NCBI GenBank assembly: GCA_039545355.1
Contig: BCJJ01000004.1
Coordinates: forward strand, 372,001 to 436,000
Direction of reading: 5' to 3'
Origin: Trichosporon coremiiforme
Taxonomy: Eukaryota > Basidiomycota > Tremellomycetes > Trichosporonales > Trichosporonaceae
DNA: 64,000 nt
The stretch's first letter is position 1. Every line of letters starts with the position of its first letter. The notes below the pieces were generated by a model. That model saw only the letters and a list, made by a program, of their open reading frames with translations, ran no database searches and was not told where the DNA came from. Positions 57,101-64,000 of the stretch are shown one piece after another. The translations under genes were made by a program, and so were the position numbers.

Positions 57101-58521
57101 CGTCCTTCCCCATTGTCCCACTATGCATACTGGGCGCCACCCAAAATGTCCCCTAGGTGCAGTGCACCTCGCCCCACTCTGAGAACGGGTCACGGGGGCA
57201 GCCCGGGACAGAATGGGTCCGTCGGCTGCGCTTCCCCGGAAGCTGGAGGGCAAGCGCCAAGGAATAGCTCGGATGGTTGGATGGCACCACCCGATACATC
57301 CCCGGCCCATGCCGCTCGACGCCCAGCAAGCTGTGCGGAGAGCCCCACACAGGGTTCCACAGCGGCGTAACTCTGGGTTCAACGGCCCTTTGTTTCCTTA
57401 GCTTCCTTTGGTTCCTAAGCTCCTTTGGTTGTCCCGGTTTCGATCGCGGCAGAGGCATGAACGTAATAGTCGCGCAGTAGCTCAGCCACATTTGTCTGCA
57501 AGTCGCCGGCTCGCCGGGCAGGGCTGACAGTTCGGGCGGCTCAGCCCTACGACGTTCAGTGATAGGGGGTTGAGTAGTGGGGTGGGTACGACGGGTGGTA
57601 CGGGGGCAGCGGGTGGACCGAAGTGGACCGCATGGCGCGCATGGCACACATGGACCAGTGGCCGGTGAATTCGAAGCTGGCGGCTGGCGCGGCTGGGCGA
57701 CCGGGCGACTGCGCGGCTGAGCGGCTGGAGGGTTGGAGCGAGGTCCTGGTGGCCAGGAACGAAAGGATCCTAAAGGAGGTGAATGGACTGGAACGCGGAA
57801 GATGGGACCTGAGGCGTCGGCTGCTCAGTGCTTGCAGGGGACGAAGGGTACCAAGGGTTTGCGCGATAAGATGTACGCCTCCCAATCACAGCCAGCGTTC
57901 CCACCGAAGCTGATTTACCTCGGTAGGCACCGCTTGTCATCACGACGGGTCGGCGCCTCGCTTGCCCCAGAATCTCCATCCTGCGCCATGCTCCAATGGC
58001 TCCAAAGGTCCTTTGCTCCACTTTCCAGATTCCAGACTGCCAGCCTGCAGTCATAGCTCGCCAGCACACCACTGCGAACGACTTGCCAGCGTCCACATAG
58101 ACAAACGTCGCTGTATGCAATCCCTTGGTTCTCCCATCGCCGTCTCTGCCACCGCCCCCACCATCGCCGATTATCCAGTTCCCCGCGGGCACATCGACTC
58201 GCTCTCAGAACGACCGGGAGTGGTTGATCGGTCTTGACATTCTGCAATTCTGCATTTCTTCCCCTTCCACGATCACTTCTGCTATGCTCGCTCTTCCCAT
58301 TATTTCCTGCGTTCGCCCATCCTGCGCTCCGTTGTCCTACACCAGCCTATCCTGCATTCGAACACCCTGCGAGGATCTTTCCTTTCGTCCTTTGTCCTAC
58401 CCTGCGTTGCGTTACGTCTTGACTGTTCCTCCTACATCGTTCCCTCAATCATTCGTCCATTCAACTTCCCTCCCTCCCTCCATCGCTTATTTGTCCGTCC
58501 TCGATATGCTCTCAGACCGCC

Positions 58522-58523
<2 letters not shown>

Positions 58524-58559
<36 letters not shown>
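58524..58559. repeat. Poly-G run of 36 nt
   Basis: A second uninterrupted G run, 4.4 kb from the first, preceded by CCCC and directly following a short reading frame that begins at an ATG at 58506. Confidence 0.9.
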
Positions 58560-61500
58560 CGATGAGTGCGCCAGCTGCCGTGTAGCGCACAGCCAAGGTC
58601 GGCTTGGCTGTCCTGCGGGATTGGGCGTGGAACTGATGCGGACTGATTGTCGCAGCCGGGTGCACGTCGAACCTGCATTCGAGTGGGGCATCGGTCGCGA
58701 CACGCAGTTAGCCCGCGCCCCCGGTAAAAGGTCGACTGGCATGTTAAACGCTAGGTCGTATATCTCGCTTGTGTCGGCGGGGGGCGTCGGAGCCGCGGAT
58801 AGTGACCCCTTTTGCTGCGCGCGGTAAGAGACCAGAGATGGGCGTGCGGGGGAAGCCGGCACGGCGGACACGTCTGTGATGAGCTTCATTCCGTTATCAG
58901 CGTTGCTCAGGAGGGCACCATTCGCTGACAGAGGAAGCACAATTTGACTGATCGGGGTTAGCCATGCTGACCCGGGTGTCTCGATGGTTTTCAGCAGTTT
59001 CGAGACACCTGTCTTCAGCTTCGTTGCTTGCTGTGAGTATTTGACAGGATCAGCGGGGAAGGTCTATGAAGCTCAGGCAAGGCAAAATGAAGATGCCTCA
59101 TGAGTGCCCATGGCATTTACGTGAGGCTTGACTTGCCGCGAATTTGCGCTCTCCCAGCTCGTCGTTCGTATTTCCATTGCCCGGCACGTCCTGGGGAATG
59201 CCATACTCTTCACGGCTGAACACCCGATTGATTCCTGCCACCATGCGATTCCGGCTCAACCACCTATTCATTGAGACTGAGAAAACCGCGCAGCAACTCT
59301 GCCAACCGGTTGTGATGAAAGCTTGCTGTCAGACTTCATGGCTGTTGTCATGGGGCCCATTTGGACAAATGATGAGGGGGGTTGAGTGGAAGAACGCTCG
59401 GGACATCTGACTCTGCAGAAAATGAAGACCGATTCCGATTGGAACGGGCTAGCCTCCCATTGCCTCCAATCGCGACGATCTCGAGAGCGTACTCGGCTCC
59501 TGATTCAAATGGGGCGGTTGCGGTTATCGAGGGTTGCTGTTGGCCACCTGCGCAGCAGAACCGCTGGAGCCACTCGTCGGCCAACACATGCCTCGAGTAC
59601 GGCAGTCGCCTGGGGTCGTAGCGTCGGGCCGATACGACATGTCGTTCCCCTAGGCGCCAATAGTCAGCAAACAAAATGACGGTGCGCCGATCAACCGCTT
59701 GCTCGGAGTAGCGCTTTATCTGGTCTGACCCTCGATAAGATTTCACAGTTAGCGCTGCGAAGCGTGAAAGGACAGGAAAATAGATACTTGACGCAATCTC
59801 AGACGAACCAACCACATAGGAGCGTCGATCCCGTCTCGGCGTCGCGAAGAGGCCTCGGCAGTTCGATAGCTGGCACGGTGCCGCTCACATGAGCGTCGGC
59901 TGTCCTGTGTCGACCTGTACGCAGCATGCCCAATGCGCCAGCTTCGAGAGCAGCATGGGCGCAACGTGCGGCGGCTACAATCGGATTAGCACCACCGACA
60001 ATCCGCACGAATCGCCACGCTCCTCTGATACGTTCAGCAGGGATGCTCGACACTGCTCCGAGTGAACTGCCTCGATCCTACATCCTGGCTGGTCCTCCCC
60101 TGTGGTGAGTACGTGGCATGCTTGCGGCCGCGGAGACGCGCGGCACATTTCCGCTTGTAAACTTGGTGAGTGCTGCGAGAGTTCTGTAAATGGGGTACAG
60201 CCGAGCGCTGAGTGATGGAGTGGAAGGTGGACGCGCGATCGTCTTGTCTTCTCATCGGTCGCGTCCGTGAGACCTCGGTGATCTCAGGGTCTAGCTCGGT
60301 GAATAGGCATGTTCCCGTATCTTCTAGGCGTGAAGGGCTGTGAGGCGCCTGGCCCCTTGCGGTAGGCGTAGACATTATCACGTGACCAACGAGATGGCCT
60401 CGTTACGGCTTGCTCTTGCTAACTACCGAGACACATCGACTGCGTCACCCATCCTCGAGCTTACGCCCGCACCATTGCTGGAACCTCTCTCCCCGACCCG
60501 AGTTGAAGCTCGTGGTCAGGTGCTCACTGCAGCGGGAAGCCACGCATGCGAGAGTACGCATAACCACAATCTGAGACATCGACCGGTGGCCGGCCGTACC
60601 TGCCGGCTGACGAAGAGGGGATCAAAGCCGATCAACTTGCACACGCCGGTGTGGCGAACGACACTCAGCGCGAAAACGAACATGTGTTCCTGATGTCGGA
60701 ATGATTAGCGAGACGATGGTGCTGCTGCACTATCCGCGCGTTTACTATCGAGCACGACCTGAAGTCTTCGCTGAGGCGGACGTGTGCGATGGGAAAATAA
60801 CACTGACGTGGAAGTTCTGACTTTGCTGGTAATAATTGATGACTGCGCGATGCAACGTAAGGCATGCGGACCACCTTCCGGAGAGTTTGGTTCACTTGGT
60901 CTCCAGTCCGCCTCCCTCCGCTGGCAGAGCGCATGCCAATTTTGTTACAACTCTGCAAAAATGCGGTTCGAATGATGGACTGGAGTATTTCATCGGGGTG
61001 CAGCGCAGCTACATCTCGGTACACCCGGAGACCGATGCTCTGGTGACAATTGCAATAGCACTCTGTCCTGCTCTCCGTCGCCCTTCGCCTCTTCACGCAT
61101 TCACCGGCATATGTCGATATTCTCAGCCATCCGGTAAATAAAGCGGTACTGTTTGTCTCGTCTGCCCTCACAAGCAGGAAGGCTACTCGAGTCTACTGGT
61201 TTGACAACGTTCCTACTCCAATCGACCTTCTCGAAAGGTGTCTGCGCAAGTCGACGTCGATCACATCCTCTCCGGCCCGACAATCATGACATCGATGTGA
61301 TGATGTTGTAGGGGAGTCTGATCTGCCAAGGTGATGGCCGCTCGCGCGTTCAATTCATTTCACCACTCCTGTCCGCAATGCTCGAATCGGTCCACGGCGC
61401 GACGCTTCCTGCCTGCTCGACGACTCCCGGACCACCATTTATTTTTTCCTTTAGACAAATCGGCTCTCGAGCGGGAGCTGTTACGGTGAGAAGGGGAAGG

Positions 61501-64000
61501 CCTCCAGTGCTACGAACTGAGTGGACCAATGAGCGAGTGTTCAAAGGGCTCAAATCATGCTCGTTCGGCGTTGTGTCGAGGGAACTTCACCGAACTCGTC
61601 TCTTCGCCTACGAGGAGTCTCAGCGATTGTCCCGATTTTGGAGGCGTCGGCGACATGATTCCAATTGTTTCCCCCGGTACAACAAGGCAGATACAGTCGG
61701 TGGGGTTTGAAGGCCGGATCCAACTCCTCGGCGCCTTGCGAGCCACGAGTAGAGCGTGGTAAGCAACCGTGCGGTATAAGGACGATTCACCACAAGTGAT
61801 TTCCGGGGCTATCGGTAATGTCCAGTTTGCCTCGCTGACGGTATAGTTCCGGTGCATGAGTCATGGCACTCCGGGCGTCACAATCGAGTATGATTCAGAG
61901 GGGAAGTGTATGCCGTGATGGGTGAGACATCCCCTGAACTACTACTCATGCCCACTTGTTACCCCAGGTACCAGCTTCGAGCGATGATTCCAGCGAATCC
62001 GCATCGTTACCACGCGCAGCGGATATACGTCGAGGGATCTCTCCGGGGCGGCTAGGAACGCCCTGTTTCGCGTTCTCTCTGCTTCGGATCGCCCGTTGAC
62101 GCACTGATACTCGGGACACGCAGCGCGGTCGACTTCAAACCCCTCGAGCACCCGCGAAGGGCGAGGTTCCATGTCGGGACAGCCAGAATCGGCCAAGGCC
62201 GTTGCGGAACGTCTTGATCTAGCACAGGCGGGATATGCGGGACGGGTGGTGCTAGCGATACCTGCCCGGAGACTTCAACGGGTCGTCCTGTGCCTCGCCA
62301 CCCTGCTTCGTGTCCGTTCAGCTGACATGGGCGGGAACCAACAGCCTGGTCCCCCTGACCGAAGGTATTTCTCATCATCCTGTCACTTGGCGACTACAAA
62401 CACGGCGGCCGCGGGAGGCAGGTCCCATTCTGTGGGTATTCCGTGGATGGCTGAAAGTCCGCTGATGCGACGAGCGGCCCGTCGTAGGACAAGGGGTGGC
62501 AGCGCTTCTCACAACCACGAATGGATACAGTTGGCGCGCTGGCGACTGGGTGGGTGACTATCGCTTTTCTCCTTGCGAAGAGCAGGGCGCTCTCGCGTCT
62601 GACAGCGACTCGAAGTGTTCCTGTGCGCTCCTCGATTTATCTCGATCTCTCCGGGTATTGGTCCTCACGCGGTTTTACCATGCACGCAGCTTCGCCGGGC
62701 TGCAGAGCCCCCGGAACCGCCCAGGACTAGAATGGTCTCGCCAGCACAGACTGCCGAGGATACTCTATTTCGAAGCTGATCCTTGTCACTGCGTCGCACG
62801 CTTGGGCAGTAGTGCAACGCTCGGAGGACCGCACTTTAACAGCAGATCTTTGCGATATGCAAGGGAGAAGGCATGGACTCCCCACCAGCCTGTACGGTGT
62901 CGGCTCCTCTTCAACATTAGACTTCCTCGCCAGATGGGTCAGCTAAGGAGCCTTGATTGGTTCGGACCTCTCAAGCCACAGGACACGCTCTCTCCATACC
63001 ATCGGAACATGGGTGGACCACCGTGGCCCACTCTGCTCTCTGATCGCTCGCGCATGTCAGGAGCTCGGTGGCGCTCGGCAAGTCGGCCCCGTCAACAATC
63101 TGGATAGCATTGTCGATCTTTTCCCACCTGGCCGAGACTTTGTCGAGTTCTGTGAGCCACGACAGTACACCAGTGGCCACCCGTCACACCGTTCCGATAT
63201 CCCCCCGATGTCCTGTACCCATGGGGTATCACCAGCGACTCCCGGCTCCCGATCTCGATGGTCCTGTGTACCTCACAAATCACATCGGCCCGACCGATCT
63301 GTTCCCCCGGGACGAAGGCGCAGATTGGAGCCTGTTTGGCTGCCTCGTCAAGGTCTGAACCAATGAGGAGGTTCGAGCACGCTCGAGTGGTCCGCGACGA
63401 GAGGTAGCCGGCGATGGGGTAGGTCGTCCGTGGTGTTTGGACAACACCTCGGATAAGCGCAACTGTGACGACGGCGGGAATCCATTTCCAACCACAGGCT
63501 GAGCACGCTGGACAGCGAGCGCCGCACTCGCATCATCCGTGGAAAGCAGGTGCCGGCTCTGTCCGAGACGAGGGCACGCGGGCGTTGGTTTGCCTATCAA
63601 GCGACGCCGCCGCGCTACGGCCTGCTCCTCTCAAAAGGATCAGTATTACCCCCGAATGCTGGAGAGACGGACCGCTTCACTGTGCAGGTAGACGCTTATT
63701 CGTGTGGGAGCTATGGCATGGCAAAGGCTTGTGCCCCTGTAATCCCACGGCTGGTACACGTCTCGTGTCGTTGCGGCTGCTTTGGACACGGTGTGGGCCC
63801 GCTGCACACTAGTAACGTCACCTTCATGTATATTTGCGTCAGCCCCGACCGCGAAAGGCGCCTTCCTCTAGACGGGAACGTAAGGCGATCGTCCTGCTGC
63901 GGGCAAATCGTTTCGTGAGCAGGAAACATTAGCAAGCCTCGATAGAAGTTATGGTCTGATCTGTCCTTGCCATATGTTAGGGAGCTTCCCAGGATGCTGC

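Larger units (their letters stand above)
53091..64000. other. Gene-poor region, 10.9 kb to the window end
   Basis: No gene is supported. It contains the two long poly-G runs described separately. From 58240 to 58505 the plus strand is pyrimidine-rich like a 5' leader, then reaches an ATG and runs straight into the second poly-G. A minus-strand open frame at 59815-59348 (with RRYDPRRLPYSRHVLADEW) and the ORF 60053-59799 upstream of it look protein-like but have weak codon bias and no clear splice. The part from 60.1 to 64 kb holds only short ORFs. No telomeric repeats at the right edge. Confidence 0.4.

Noticed and set aside
63900..64000. Telomere or chromosome end at the right edge
   Set aside because: No TTAGGG-type repeats are present.
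1..64000. CRISPR arrays, prokaryotic operons, phage or retroelement polymerase genes
   Set aside because: No regularly spaced repeats, Shine-Dalgarno-led gene runs, or reverse transcriptase/integrase motifs were seen; the gene structure is eukaryotic.

Overview
This is nuclear DNA from a fungus, most probably a GC-rich basidiomycete yeast. Genes are spliced, with GT-AG introns that are mostly 35-75 nt long and have gctaac or gctgac branch sites close to the acceptor. The Zn2Cys6 cluster at 43996-45509 has the long last spacer that I associate with Tremellomycetes. Placement in Tremellomycetes, perhaps Trichosporonales, is inference. There is no operon structure, plasmid, phage or CRISPR signal. 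All exon boundaries given here were read from the sequence and checked by frame arithmetic.

The left third (1-21 kb) is ordinary gene-dense chromosome. In order it holds: a His/Cys-rich protein (-); the purine-synthesis enzyme GAR transformylase (+); the ARL2-type GTPase (+); a CCDC124/Lso2-type ribosome-associated protein (+); a BCAS3-domain WD40 protein (-); RNA polymerase I subunit RPA12 (-); a very Ala/Pro/Glu-rich protein with two possible first exons (-); a tRNA-Met(CAU) with a 7-nt intron (+); two tandem paralogous small proteins of unknown function (-); and an atypical NAD(P)-binding SDR (+). They are housekeeping genes (purines, tubulin/ARL2 pathway, ribosome dormancy, Pol I transcription, autophagy-type WD40) and do not form a single pathway.

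From about 21 kb to 64 kb the character changes. GC and codon bias fall and recognisable genes become rare. Only three clear genes remain: an apparently intact, intron-containing Tc1/mariner DD34E transposase (40.7-41.9 kb, -), a short Zn2Cys6 transcription-factor-like protein (44.0-45.5 kb, +), and an 886-residue Ser/Pro-rich protein with one folded-looking central block (50.2-53.1 kb, -). The rest holds short tandem repeats, two very long poly-G runs (75 and 36 nt), and scattered protein-like ORFs that I cannot assign. They may be decayed or fast-evolving genes. The 20-kb stretch 20.96-40.68 kb has no gene I can support and could be a pericentromeric, subtelomeric or otherwise relaxed region.

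Most notable points: the alternative-first-exon arrangement with a 20-bp perfect palindrome at 12.5-13.1 kb; the tandem unknown paralogs at 16.9-17.9 kb; a 4-nt initiating exon and an interswitch insertion in ARL2; a 13-nt micro-exon in the BCAS3 gene; and the gene-poor region itself.
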